A DNA stretch of 64,000 nucleotides from Bryoerythrophyllum caledonicum (GCA_963971425.1 OZ020515.1:4270678-4334677), one strand, 5' to 3'. Shown: positions 49,601-61,027, counted from the stretch's first letter. Translations and numbers: made by a program. The notes: generated by a model from the letters alone, not told the origin.

Positions 49601-50632
49601 TGGAGTGAGGCACGCCAACCCTCTGAAGTTGATTCAGTTGAGAGATCTCCATCAGAGCTGGCAAGACTAGTGGGCTCATACTTGCCCCGTGGTTGGGGTT
49701 TAGTGGCGTGTAACATATCTACGGCCAATCCCACGATCCTTGAAGGAGATTTCCAGGGATCTGAGGTTTTCATCATTGACGATTGTACAGACAGAGTTTC
49801 ATTTCTATACAATGAGTTGTCCGACAATTTCCAAGGACAACTGTTGGTTAGGACTGGTGGAACAAGTACTGGTTGCAACATCGTACCTGAGACTGAAGAG
49901 GCGGTTGGTGGAGTGAGGAATGAAGACGACAATGAGGATGGAGGTGGTTTAAATGAGAGATTGCCACGTTCAGGTACCACTGAAGATTTCTCATCTCACA
50001 GTGGTTCAGACGCCGATGAAGATGGAGTGAACCAGTCTCCTCCAAGAGACAGGATTCCATCAACGCAGCGGGCGGTGGGAGATACTTCAGGGCAGACATC
50101 TGCAACACCTACAGAGAGGATGCAAGATACCGGTGTAGTAGATGTTAGATTGGCGGCAAGGGCAGGAGGGGGGCGTACATTTGATGGTCATAGGCTGGAG
50201 ATGGAGGAAGAAGGATTGGATTCATGTGAATTTTTTTCGGTGCAGAGGAGGATTCCACAACCTTTGATGCCTTCTCAATCACAGCCTGTATCGGAGACAC
50301 TAGAGACATTTGGAGGTACTCAGAGTGATATCGGACCAGGTTTGCATTCCGTTCCAAGATCTAGCGTATCCGAGGACATCATTGCATTTCAGGGGGCCTT
50401 CTCATCAGAGCGAGAGATGTCCTTCAATCCTGAAGATGGCTTTTTCTACAATGATGATCGCGTAAGGCATACACGGGAGGGTGTACCTGGCAATTACCGA
50501 TTTGTTGAGTGTGCATCCATTGGCATCGAAGATGTGGGAGATCGTCTAGTGCAGGATCATGAACTGTCCGCTATGGTAGGTAGCGCCATTGGACACGTGG
50601 AGGGAGTCGTTCCGCCAGAAGATGAGCTATGA
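46668..50632 (+). pseudogene. Large unrecognised protein of transposon B
   Basis: Starts MAPPNIDRIWESHGWWIAEV. One frame change lies between about 47,200 and 47,300; from 47,216 to 50,632 a single frame runs on, interrupted by four stops (near 47,826, 48,192, 48,489 and 49,299) with coding-like sequence on both sides of each. The total is about 1,300 codons. Landmarks: HGWWIAEVDESSAFLWVTDY, WLQDHIIWEPVDGQHIVAAC, GVVDRYQRREAVMNSIRWLM, SWVIDCRRGGGRHGDGHWGD, NIERWNVIFLLPAAVYANEE, then an acidic, Ser-rich C-terminal tail. The middle part has a conserved, globular look, but I recognise no family; a nuclease, methyltransferase or DNA-binding role cannot be told apart by eye. It faces away from the DUF7869 gene within the same element. 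Confidence 0.65.
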
Positions 50633-51199
50633 GCCGTGGAGCTATATATTATAGTAGAGCATGCACGCAGTTTAGGTGGCAAGTGCGTTAGTATAATGTA
50701 GTTTGAGATGTGTCTATCGTTCGGTGGTTGGTATATATTTATATATTGGGTGGTCTATATGATATGTTTGATTTTAGAATTCCTCAGCAATAGTGTGGAA
50801 TTGCTTGATTATGTATGTTTTTGCATTATAAAATACAGTGAGGTACTTTACACTGTCTTAGGAAATTGCATATATATTTTTGTATCTCTTACACATTGTA
50901 TTTGTAGTGCACTACTCTAAAATCCTATAATAACTCATAACAAATTTATAATCTCTTTGGGCACATGATTATGATTTTGTAGCAGGATTTGTAAACTAGA
51001 TTAGAAATCATATATTTTCTAAAAAAAGGTAGAAAATGTAAAAAATATATTACTGATATGAACATGAAGATGCCAAGGTATGACACAACAAACACCGAAA
51101 AAATTTAACAAAAAACATACTAAAATTTTGCCAAATTTTGATTTAAAAAAAAGTTATGAGTAAATAACTTGCGGCTTTCTACCAGCAAGCAGTGCACTT
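50633..51199. other. 3' region of B, non-coding
   Basis: AT-rich sequence between the plus-strand gene and the right terminal repeat, presumably holding the transcript end. No gene seen. Confidence 0.5.
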
Positions 51200-51230
51200 G
51201 GCTAAGTGCATAATTGCTTAATTGCGTGTT
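51200..51230 (-). repeat. Right terminal inverted repeat of B
   Basis: Inverse of 38247-38277 with one mismatch, ending cttaattgcgtgtt at 51230 and followed by the CTTA duplication. Confidence 0.9.
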
Positions 51231-51694
51231 CTTATTGTTATCGTGTCTGGCGCTCGGGCCACCACCTTTATCCCATCCATGAAAACTCTAGAAGATACCT
51301 TCAAAATTCCAACTGAAACAATCAAAACCACCTTTAAAACATTAACACCATCGCTATTCAATATGCCATGTCCATTTTACTACGTAAACGCAAAATTGAA
51401 AATAACCAAAACCTCCCCGATACACAAGACCCCCCTTAAATGCTCCTCCGCCCAAATTTATCCTGATTAGTTAGTTTTGTGGTTTTTGGCTACTTGCTTA
51501 GTTAGTTGGTTGATCCGTTGGTTGGTTGTTTGTGTGGTCGGTTTTTGGCTACCCGTTTCATAGTGTCTACCCTCGAAAGGGAGAAGTAGTTCCAGCTTAC
51601 TAATTCCCTGTCCGGTGGGCATGGTCTTAGTAGTGGAACGAACAGACATTTTATTCACGCCGGTCCCCTTTGGAAACCGGCGCTCTTCTTCTTC
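51231..51694 (+). mobile_element. 5'-truncated LINE, second part
   Basis: Continues the LINE interrupted at 38,246: ttgttatcgtgtctggcgctc, C-terminal ORF2 codons (FIPSMKTLEDTFKIP), the 3' untranslated region, the hairpin and a TTC tail. It is followed by the 12-bp target duplication at 51695-51706. Confidence 0.9.
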
Positions 51695-51710
51695 TGCTTA
51701 ATTGCATGTT

Positions 51711-52182
51711 GCAGGTGTTTTATACTCCATTGAATACAGAAAAATGTAATAAATTTTAGCAAGACTTATACCTTTAGATTGCCGATTTTTCATTTGGAGG
51801 TCATTTCAATATCTGAACCTTATCATGTTCAAATATGACACCATACATGTAGAATATTGTGGCCACCAGTGACACCTTCTGACATTTAAGGGTTAAATTT
51901 TGCATTCTAGGCATTTAAAAAAGAATAGTAAATCTTGTCAAAACCACTAGCTCAAATATAGAGTTTATTAGAAGAGTACCACACCAAACAAAGTATTTGT
52001 GAAAACGTCACATGGTATATGAAAATGTCATAAATGATGTAGTCATATATAATTTAATGTCAACTTAAGAATCGCGGCCATTGTGTATGACAGTGGCTAA
52101 AGAGGAATATCCTAGTACTATACACATGACAATCATTTACATCACCCACTTGGGTTGGAGACATGGATAGGGCTAATATATA
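51711..52182. other. Flank of transposon A with a third TNL-flank fragment
   Basis: About 51,820-51,900 resembles the TNL-flank repeat (accatacatgtagaatattgt, then aagggttaaat). No gene seen in the remainder. Confidence 0.5.
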
Positions 52183-53028
52183 ACCCTTAAAGGACTGAGA
52201 CTATGTTTCTCCAAAATCACCCTAAATTGCCTCTCTAAGATGTTACGTTGCAATATTAATTGGAACTACTTGTTACTTTTTCAAGTGTAGGATCTTTAAG
52301 TTGACTACTACAAGAAGACACTCAAATAATTTTGTGAACTTTGAGCGCACCAATTTTGGTGATTGTAATTTGATTTTTTTTCTTCCTTGAACGGGCAAGG
52401 CCAACATACTTTGACTCAAAATAATGGCATATTTTTCTACTACACATTGCATGAGTTTTATGGATTTATGTTCTATCTTTTGTTAGTCATTGTACACCAA
52501 AAATCACAAGTAATGGAGGTATGTAGGATAAGAAAAATGGACTTGCAATGACTAGGGTTATAGAAAGTATCGGTTCACTTAAAAAGAAATTGTAATTTCA
52601 AAATGAAAATAGAATTGTTGGATCTAAAATCCATCGATGGATAGAATCAGTATACATTCTTTTGTGGGGAGGATTTTTTTTTTAAAATCGTTAATTTCCA
52701 CGCAATTTTAAGTAAATATACTGAGAGTTGCCAAGACCTTTCTTTTACTGCTACCCACCTAAAAAATTGCAATGTTGAGCTCTATTATTAAAGTTCTATT
52801 GTGGTACTATTCACTGCTATAATACTTTGTCTGGCATGCCTGCCTCTTAACCCCTAAATTACCGGGAAGGTTCATGCAAGTTCCTATGGTGTCATTTTAT
52901 GATAGTTTTCTTTAAATTTTTTAATGTAGATGGACATTACTAAAAACTTTGTGTGAGTCCAATTTTTTCTTAAATCTCAACATTTCATGAAAAAGTTATA
53001 GGGTTTTGAAGTTCAAATGGGGAGAGCG
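52183..53028 (+). mobile_element. Two nested TTAA MITE remnants
   Basis: About 52,183-52,856 is a truncated relative of the 11,768 subfamily (aaaggactgagac, gactcaaaataatggcatatttt). At TTAA 52857-52860 it is entered by a piece of the main family, cccctaaattaccggg to aaatggggagagcgg, which stops abruptly near 53,028. Confidence 0.65.
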
Positions 53029-53337
53029 GTGTTAATCGGAGATTTGAGCTTATCGTAAGGTCTTGGTAGTAATTTTTCAAAGTTACTAAAATAGTTATGG
53101 ATAAAAAGTAGAACTGTGGATGAATCTGGATAGTGGATGAGACTGTCCGGAGTGACAGTGGATGAAACTATCCAGTCGAGACTTTGGATGAAAGTGTCTA
53201 GAATTTGGATGTCATCCGTCCGGACATCTCTCATCCATCTGGCAGATTAGGATTTGGAGGGGGTAGAGAGCCGCCCTCTTGGACTTTGGGGCTCTTTTTT
53301 TTTTCTCCTCTCTTCTGGTGTAGCAACTTAGAGTGGA
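53029..53337. other. Short spacer with inverted-repeat motif
   Basis: tggatgagactgtccgga at about 53,144 and its near inverse tccggacatctctcatcca at about 53,219 form a weak inverted repeat with ggatga motifs between. It may be a decayed small transposon; support is poor. Confidence 0.35.
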
Positions 53338-53339
53338 TA

Positions 53340-54997
53340 CAGTGGCAAGCACACTGCAACTTAGAGTGTATACAGTGGACAGAGAGGCATCTCTCATAAA
53401 TATGCCCACTGTAGCATAATTAATGAGTTCGTAAGATATTTTTTGGGATTGCTTTAATCAACACACCACATGGCACCTTATTAATATTGACTCCTTTAGA
53501 ATTTGACACTTGTAGAGATTATATATGCAAAGATCATGAAGAGGTGCGTACGACTTATTATGCTCACAAGTTGTGCACACCATAATCTTCTCATTACATA
53601 TCCATTGTAAAGCTTTTTGTTGTGAATTTTTTTTGTAAGATTTGGAGAGGCCCTTGGAGAGTAGCCATGGCTCCTAGAAGATCTGAGAATTATCGCAGAA
53701 CAGTTGTTGAAATGTATGAGCGAAGGAACTCATATAGAGAGATTTCAGCACTTTTAGGCATTCCTCGAAGCACTTGTTCTGACTAGTGCGACGGTTTCGT
53801 GAGAGAGAGACCTTGAAAGACAAAGCTTCACCTGGTAGACCTAGAATTCTTGATGAACGTGGTGACCGTGACATTGTGAGGAGGTTAAATGATCCACATA
53901 CTAGTACAGCTGCAGCTGTAGGACGTGCATTACGATGTGAGGGTATGCGATTGAGTGATGATATGGTGAAAAGAAGTCTTTGGAGGCAAGGGCTAAGAGC
54001 ATGTGTGAAGACCAAGAAGCCACTTTTGACAAAGAAGCATCGAGCTCGTCGTTTGCAGTGGGCAAAGAAGTGCAAACATGCAACTTGGGAATTTTTGGAG
54101 TCATGTCATTTTTTCTGATGAATCCAAGTTCAATCTTTTTGGCTCAGATGGACGTCAATATTGTTGGAGAAAGAGTGGAGAGCGTCTTTTGGATGAGCAC
54201 GTGCAACCTACAGTCAAATATGGGGGAGGAAGCATAGTGGTTTGGGGTTGTATGAGTTGGGAAGGAGTTGGCAAGCTTCATTTGATTGAAGGGAAGATGG
54301 ATAAATATGTATATCGCAATATTTTAGAGACGGAACTTATGGGCACTATACAAGTGCAAGGTTTAAAAGAAGATCATGTTTTGTTTCAACACGACAATGA
54401 TCCAAAGCACACTGCACATTATTTTGTAGATTGGTTGCGTGCTCAAAAGTTTATTACTATTGGGCATCCTCCACAATCACCTGACCTCAATCCAATTGAA
54501 CATCTTTGGAATGAAGTAGATCGTTGTATAAGGAGGTTTGAGAGGAAACCTACCAGAAAAAGTGACTTGTGGGAGAAGATTCAAGAGATTTGGTACAACA
54601 TAGAGGTTGATGTTGTCAGGAAGTTGATACGCTCTATGCCTCAAAGAGCTCTTGATGTCTACCATGCAAAAGGTGGATATACACGGTGGTAGCGCTTGTG
54701 AGTGGTTAAGAGCTAAATCATTGAGTCATATAGTTATATTGTGACTTAATATATTGTTTCTATAGCTGATATACAATAGAATGAATTCGTGCATAAAGAG
54801 TTGGACAAGCTTGTTGCACATATGAATTATTGTGTGTTTTTCTAGTTCATACTTTTATTGAAAACTTTGTGTTTTATGCTTGTTGCATCTATATACTCTG
54901 ATGGTTATATTCTTGCTATTTTATGACAATTCATGTGGATGTGGTAGCTAATTTTCTAAAGAAGCTTCTATTGTACGACTATTTATGCTTGCCACTG
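53340..54997 (+). mobile_element. Tc1-like DNA transposon (1,658 bp)
   Basis: Ends CAGTGGCAAGCA and TGCTTGCCACTG are perfect 12-bp inverted repeats flanked by TA at 53338-53339 and 54998-54999, the target duplication of Tc1/mariner. Size and layout fit Tc1 elements. A third, inverted copy of the CCACTGTA end motif occurs inside the left part near 53,405. Confidence 0.9.
53667..54692 (+). pseudogene. Tc1-like DD34E transposase, two frame changes
   Basis: Cut-and-paste transposase. The N-terminal helix-turn-helix (NYRRTVVEMYERRNSYREIS, ALLGIPRSTC) starts at ATG 53,667. A frame change near 53,784 leads to VRRFRERETLKDKASPGRPR, the GRPR AT-hook-like linker. A second near 54,100 leads to the catalytic part: HVIFSDESKFNLFG, LFQHDNDPKHTA and PQSPDLNPIEHLWNEVD. 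I count 34 residues between the second Asp and the Glu, the DD34E spacing of Tc1. It ends AKGGYTRW. With two frame changes the copy is inactive but otherwise well preserved. Confidence 0.9.
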
Positions 54998-54999
54998 TA

Positions 55000-55544
55000 G
55001 GTGTGGTTAGAGAGCTAGGAAGTGAAGGTATGGTGTGGATCTTGAGTTGTAGTGAGTATGGAAGTGATATATGGAATTTTGAGGAAGTAAAGCAAGACTT
55101 GCTACTCTCTATAATTGTGTATTTGTATTGTGTTGTGAAGGTGTGAGTAGATTTTGTTGTTAAAAGAGCATTTGTGGGAAAACTTGGTTGTGGGTATTGT
55201 AGATCCGGCTTGAATACACTAGATCTGAGATAGATCTAGCCCGATCTACGAAACCCTACACACTACTAGTAGATTAGAGTTGAAATTCGTCCCGATTTGT
55301 TGTGGACATAATTTGTTTTGTTGTAATCTAGTAAGAAAACTCTAGATCTGTGAGTTAAACCCAAGAAAAACAGTGGAAACAAAGTTCCAACTAACTCTAG
55401 ATTCAGTTCTAGATCGAATTTGGAGTTTTAGACCTAGTAAAAGTCCAGTCCCAGACTTTTGTCTTACTCCCCTAAAATTTCAGTTTGAATGAGCGTAGAG
55501 TAGATTTTTCTTTCACTTGAACTTGAGGTGAAATATCCCTTTAA
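55000..55544. other. Non-coding spacer rich in agatct motifs
   Basis: Several agatc/ctagatct strings at 55,200-55,430 give it a look similar to 29,730-30,230, but no alignment is evident. No gene seen. Confidence 0.35.
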
Positions 55545-56496
55545 CAAGCGGGCAAGTCGGGCAAGTCCAAAAACTTTTGCTAGAACACACTATTGAATGC
55601 CAGATTTCCTGTAGCAGCTAATAATATTATTTCCTTTCATATTGTCAAAAAAAATCTCTTGTCTTTAGTGGAAAAAGGCATATAAATCCAAGTCAAACAT
55701 TTTCACACATTATTGCACATTGTCGGGCAAGGTACCAAAAAATAGTTCTTCTTTTTCACATAAAACTTTGAGATCATCATATTTTTTGCTTTTGATTTTC
55801 TCCGCATCATTATGTGGTGTAAACCTTCTTATCGACCATTCGGTTTCTCATTCTAAAACATACTAAGTTCACAAAAAATTATAACGCAAATTGACAATTT
55901 TTGAACCTCCACTCCTCGCACAATTTTTTGAATATGCTACATCCTTTTTCTACCTCTAAAAATTGGAATACATGGAGCTAATATTGTGTTTAACATGATG
56001 GCAATGAATTTAGACCTTGTGTAGTGCAAAAACTTGACACCAAGTGAAGTCAAAGTCTGTTGATCCTTTAAACGGGGGGAAGAAAGTGGACCCTTTTCAC
56101 TACTTCAAACACTATAATATTACAATCCATGCGGTCAAACTTTATGAAATTTTTAATGTTAGTTACTTAATAAGTCTTAATTGAGATCCTACGGTTAAAA
56201 CTAGAAGTAAAAGTTTTTTGTTTTGTCCTTACTCATTGCGCTAAAACGAGCAGTTTCGAAGTGTTTTTGGTGTGAAATTGTCTCAGAAATTTAGGGTTAA
56301 GAAACTGCTTTAAACATCACAACTTTTTGGTTAAATGTTGAATTTAGAAAGAAACTGAACTCCAACAAATCTTTATAGATGTCCATCTACATCTAGAAAA
56401 AAAATCAAAGACAGCTGTTATAAATTGACACCATAAGAACCTGCCCAAACCTTCAAAGGCCTCCCATGGGAACTTTTGGGAATTATGGGATTAAGT
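55545..56496 (-). mobile_element. Rearranged piggyBac-like MITE pieces
   Basis: An inverted partial copy runs from gggcaagtccaaaaacttttgc to an end tttaggg plus TTAA (56297-56300). A second terminal piece lies at about 56,310-56,496 in a different arrangement, ending ttatgggattaa. The family landmarks are clear, the structure is broken up. Confidence 0.6.
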
Positions 56497-56734
56497 TTGA
56501 TGATTCTTGAATCGTAAAATATATAACCCTAATTTCAAATGTGGAATATTTGCAAGACCAACAAGCAAATAGAAATAAAACATGGTAGCAGTAAACTCAA
56601 AACTTCCAACAGTTTCAAGGGTAAATTTGAATCCATTGACTCCCAACTAGCCACCTCAAACTGCTAGAACCGTTGGTTGGGAAAGACAAAATAGCAAAAC
56701 CTTCAGCAATATAATATGAAAATACACCTTTTTC

Positions 56735-57110
56735 GGGTGAGACTGTGAGTCATCCTGGCCTGTACACATGTACACAACATTGACAAGAATGCACTCGCAT
56801 ATGACTAAGGTCACCCCAGCAGAAAATGGGTACTCTCATCAGCATTCCATGGCCTTATCTTCATTGTTGATTGGTCAACATTATGGATCCTTGCAATCAT
56901 ACCACTCCAGCTTCAACATTGATAAGATGAGAGCAAACGAGTTGCACAAATAAAATACACCAGTAATATATGCAGTCTACTTACAAGGCAGCTTGAGGAT
57001 AAGTGTTACATTACGCGAGAATCACATATATAAATCACAGTTGCTACGTTTTTATTCTCTTGTTCATCTGTAGAATTTTTGACACATCTGCCCATAATAA
57101 ACACTCTTCA
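56735..57110 (-). repeat. Low-copy repeat R, copy 3 (inverted)
   Basis: The reverse complement of this stretch matches 32,800-33,100, including the acatgtgtaca block with atgactcac and the ccatggaatg.tgatgag block. No MITE inside. Confidence 0.6.
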
Positions 57111-58037
57111 ACTTTATTTCAACAAGCATGATGCTCGTAATCAATGGTCCTTGTGAGCCAAATAAACCGCCCCCTAATGGGGTGGCTTATCTTGAACACA
57201 AGACCCTACATATGGGATGCAGCCCCTTGTGCAACCATACTTTAACCATTCATACAAGCATGATGACCTAAGGCATGGTCAGTTAAGAGGGTTCGTTAAT
57301 AATTAGTGATGTGATGGCTGAATTCAGCCTTAGGTTGAATCCAACCTTTAGACAAGCGTAAATTCCGCCTCAAAGCTCCGTTTCCAATGTTTTAAAGCTC
57401 CATTAGGTTCAATTTCGCCTTGTGAACTTGATTAGCACCTTAACCACCAATTCCAGGCCCAAGTGCGACCCTGACAGCAGCGATCAGCAGACAGGCTCCT
57501 CTTTTTATATTAAAAGTCTAATTCTTCATTATCTTCATGATTATGACTCCGTTTCTTACGTTTGTTTTTTGAATTCTTATTAGTTTTTCTTGCTTAACAC
57601 GATGGCAGCCTTCAATTAACCGGTTGATTCAATCCGGGACTCACAGCCAACGACCAGCAGTGCACTTAACATACATGTTTATTCAAAATCGTGCACCACA
57701 ATTCACGTGTATACCACATGCATTCACACAAGTAGCCCTACTCAAACACTATACCATGCATGAGCCTCCAGCTGCCTTCACTTACTATTGTGGATTAAAC
57801 CAATTGTTTGGGTGAGTTGATAGCAAACCCTAATCCTAGTGAAAATTTGGCAGCGCTTCCGCGTGATTTTTGTAACTAGAAAATTTAGGGTTCCTTCTCC
57901 ACATGCAATCAAGAGGATAATGAATCAATTGGGAGAGGAAGAAGGCTCCCTGATCTAGCTCAATTCACCCTCTGCCGTGTTCGTGGTCGTTCTTGTGCTG
58001 TGGTCGTCCTCCTCTTCTTGGTGTTCTTCACTCCACA
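57111..58037. other. Non-coding spacer before the tandem array
   Basis: No gene or element ends recognised. The part after 57,830 becomes GC-richer and leads into the 185-bp array. Confidence 0.4.
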
Positions 58038-59036
58038 GCCCGTATCTTCGTCGTCACAACTCCGATCCGTACGTTCTTGATCTTGTTGGAAAGCCAACGC
58101 TCTAATCTATCTAGTCCTAAAATCTTAGCTCGATCGGACAAGAACTCCGCTACTGACGAGGGAAAACCTGAGGCCGTATGAGATCCGCCACCGCTCCTCC
58201 AGCTGGTCGTCCTCGCTCTGACGCCCGTATCTTCGTCGTCACAGCTCCGATCCGTACGTTCTTGATCTTGTTGGAAAGCCAACGCTCTAATCTATCTAGT
58301 CCTAAAATCTTAGCTCGATCGGACAAGAACTCTGCTACTGACGAGGGAAAACCTGAGGCCGTATGAGATCCGCCACCGCTCCTCCAGCTGGTCGTCCTCG
58401 CTCCGACGCCCATATCTTCGTCGTCACAGCTCCGATCCGTACGTTCTTGATCTTGATGGAAAGCCAACGCTCTAATCTATCTAGTCCTAAAATCTTAGTT
58501 CGATTGGACAAGAACTCCGCTACTGACAAGGGAAAACCTCAGGCCGTATGAGATCCGCCACCGCTCCTCCAGCTCGTCGTTCTTGCTCCGCCGCCCGTAT
58601 CTTCCTCGTCACAGCTCCGATCCGTACGTTCTTGATCTTGTTGGAAAGCCAACGCTCTAATCTATCTAGTGCTAAAATCTTAGTTTGATTGGACAAGAAC
58701 TCCGCTACTGACGAGGGAAAACCTGAGGCCGTATGAGATCCGCCACCGATCCTTGAGCTGGTCGTCTTCGCTCCGCCGCCCGTATCTTCGTTGTCACAGC
58801 TCTGATCTGTATGTTCTTGATCTTGTTGAAAAGCCAACGCTCTAATCTATCTAGTCCTAAAATCTTAGCTCGATTGGACAAGAACTCCGCTATTGACGAG
58901 GGAAAACCTGAGGCCGTATGAGATCCGCCACCGATCATCCAGCTGGTCGTCCTCGCCCCGATGCCCGTATCTTCGTCGTCACAGCTCCAATCCGCACGTT
59001 CTTGAGCTTGTTGGAAAGCCAACGTTCTAATCTATC
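58038..59036. repeat. 185-bp tandem array, about 5.4 units
   Basis: The string gcccgtatcttcg (or close variants) starts at 58038, 58223, 58408, 58593, 58778 and 58963, an exact 185-bp period with substitutions but no length change. The last unit breaks off at ctatctact near 59,036. Because 185 is not a multiple of three, the open frames seen on both strands drift in register and are unlikely to be real proteins. Confidence 0.95.
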
Positions 59037-60200
59037 TACTCTCTAATTTTCGTAACGATTGAATCACATTCCAGCCCACAGGAGGGGGAAATCTGGAACC
59101 CTACCTCTCTCTCACTTCCACACACCTCTCTCGGTTTCCTAGCTCCTACCACACACCTCTCTAACTCCTACCTCCCACACTTCGAATGAGCGCCCTCCAA
59201 GGGGGTAACCCCAAGGCCCTTGCTCCCTTCTTTGTTCCCAAGGTCGTTCCCTTCGTCGTTCACAGCCGCCATTTTGGGTGGGCACATTAATGGTCACACT
59301 AAACAACTAGTAACTAAAAGCTAATAAATCACTAGCCACCCTTGCATTTAACACAAGTGGGTGTCCCACTAACCAAGGAATATCTAAATCTAAACTTTGA
59401 CTCCATGCTACATGTGTGTGCATGATCTCAATAAGTGAGTTATAAGGCTAAATTCAAGGATGCAAAAAAATCTAACTCTACCTAGCTTGAATTTCCCTTG
59501 CTTGGGGGAATTCCTAATTTACTTAGTGATTGGTGAGGATTTTTTTTTCCACTTCTTTTTGGACCCTTTGACTATTTTTTAAGGGCTTTTAACGCCTCAT
59601 TCTTTTTTCTTTTCTCCTCACCATCCTCCTTCTTTTTCTCCTAGTTTTTTGGTTTCGTGATTTCTTCATCGTGACCGAATACGGTCTACAACTCGATAGG
59701 GGGTAAATTCTTCTCCACCACTACTCATTTTAATTCTTTTCTAATTTTCTTTTGTCTTTTTTCCCTTCTCTCTTTGCTTTTCTTTTCTGGTATATTCCCT
59801 TTTTTTTTTCTTCCTTTTTGGCTAACTACATAAATTCCGCGATTGCCCATAAATGGCTCCTCTTTTAGTGAGGGGAAAGGCCACTTGGCCATTTTAATCA
59901 AAAAACCACGAGCTAGTCCATGGGATAACCCATTTTCACCACTCATTAGCCTTAATGGACCCGACGTGAGGTCCATTCATCACCGTGAGCCGTTTTTGCG
60001 GCTCACAGTCCTCGTCAGGGCTTTCTGGCGATTTGGAGCCAAATGGCGGAAAAAAAATCCAATAAACAGGAAATTCCTAAAAAAAATGGGAAAAATGTGA
60101 TTTTATATTGCCAAATTACATTGATGGCCGTTTCCACACCACCATATTGCTACTAGTGAACAACATGGATTCCATCATGTCGCCAAAAAGATGTACAAAT
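59037..60200. other. Non-coding region after the array
   Basis: C/T-rich at first (ctctctctcacttcc), then T-rich. Contains a short perfect hairpin, gtgagccg-ttttt-gcggctcac (one loop-side offset), near 59,987-60,008. No gene or element recognised. Confidence 0.4.
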
Positions 60201-60339
60201 CTATGTTTACAGAGATGGATTCTCCTAAAAATATATTTATGGAGAAAATTTGGTTTTGTATGGTTGCAGGAGAAACTTTATGTCGACACATGTGTGGTCT
60301 CCAAAAAGTTTGTATCGCCACTCTGGCTAAAACAGGGAA

Positions 60340-61010
60340 AGGAAAGAAAAAAAAACCCTGGTCCACATTGTTTTTGGAGTTGGAACATGCACAGTTGAAG
60401 TTTTCCAGGTTCACCATCCATGATCTGATGACAATGTTCATCATTCAAGAGAAGTAAAAAAGGAAGTCCTCATCTTTGCCTGAATCAAATGCACATGCGG
60501 ATCAATCATAACTTGTTAAGAAGCATTCAAAAGTATTGGTCATTCATTTCACGAGTACCAATTCATAAGCTGCAATTCCTGCTGTTTATGGAGGATAAAA
60601 ATAAGCTATATCTCCCAAGGACATGAGTGCGGTTGAGTGAGCTGTTGGAGGGTTTGTTATGCTATAGCAATGTGTTCATTCTCCTACAGGTCATTTGGCG
60701 TTGAGCAGATGAGCCACTTTGCTTGTGTTCATGTGAATGGGAGCATTAGGGCCTCCAACAAGTTTGAAATGGAAATGACTTGTGGGAAATAAGTCACAAA
60801 CCACAAAACATGGAAGAATTATGGGCTCCAAGCTTTTCGGAGAGATACGTCATTTGAGAGACAAACTAGGCAGACTTTCAAAATTTGCTCATAAAAAAGA
60901 TTGATTTCTTCCATCCAATATGAGAACTTCTGACCATTGTATATCCATCTGACCATCCTTATTTAAACAATGACATAATGATGTTGTAACATTACAATGA
61001 ACCAAAGTAA
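60340..61010 (-). repeat. Low-copy repeat R, copy 4 (inverted)
   Basis: The reverse complement matches about 32,080-32,700. It still encodes HQIMDGEPGKLQLCMFQLQ, nearly identical to the peptide in copies 1 and 2. Confidence 0.65.
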
Positions 61011-61027
61011 TTCGAGTTTCTACACTA

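Larger units (their letters stand above)
38247..51230. mobile_element. TIR transposon B, 12,984 bp, DUF7869-type
   Basis: Inserted in the LINE exactly between gtggacccccTTA and TTGTTATC, which are contiguous in the full-length LINE (about 15,900-15,925). It is flanked by CTTA at 38243-38246 and 51231-51234. The ends are 31-bp inverted repeats beginning aacacgcaattaagcaatta, with one mismatch. It contains a minus-strand DUF7869-like gene and a small ORF, a plus-strand large gene, MITEs and a palindrome-bounded block. A 4-bp duplication recalls the Sola superfamily, but I cannot confirm relationship by sequence. Both gene blocks are broken in this copy. Confidence 0.88.
34898..51710. mobile_element. 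Outer TIR transposon A (split by nested insertions)
   Basis: Left end aacacacaattaagcaatta at 34898. The right end carries the related aattgcttaattgca (37,166-37,180) and is completed after the nested LINE by tgtt at 51707-51710. Own sequence is about 2.3 kb. Flanks are gcaa and gcag, a possible 4-bp duplication with one change. Both ends match transposon B in reverse order, so A belongs to the same family and lies in the opposite orientation. Its interior holds a 5S-like segment and a pyrimidine-rich block but no transposase, so it is a non-autonomous member. Confidence 0.75.

Noticed and set aside
58028-59022. Repeated 60-105 codon frames on both strands
   Set aside because: They follow a 185-bp tandem repeat whose length is not a multiple of three, so the frame changes from unit to unit.
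57830-60100. Possible LTR-type element around the tandem array
   Set aside because: I found no pair of long direct repeats, primer-binding site or gag/pol motif.
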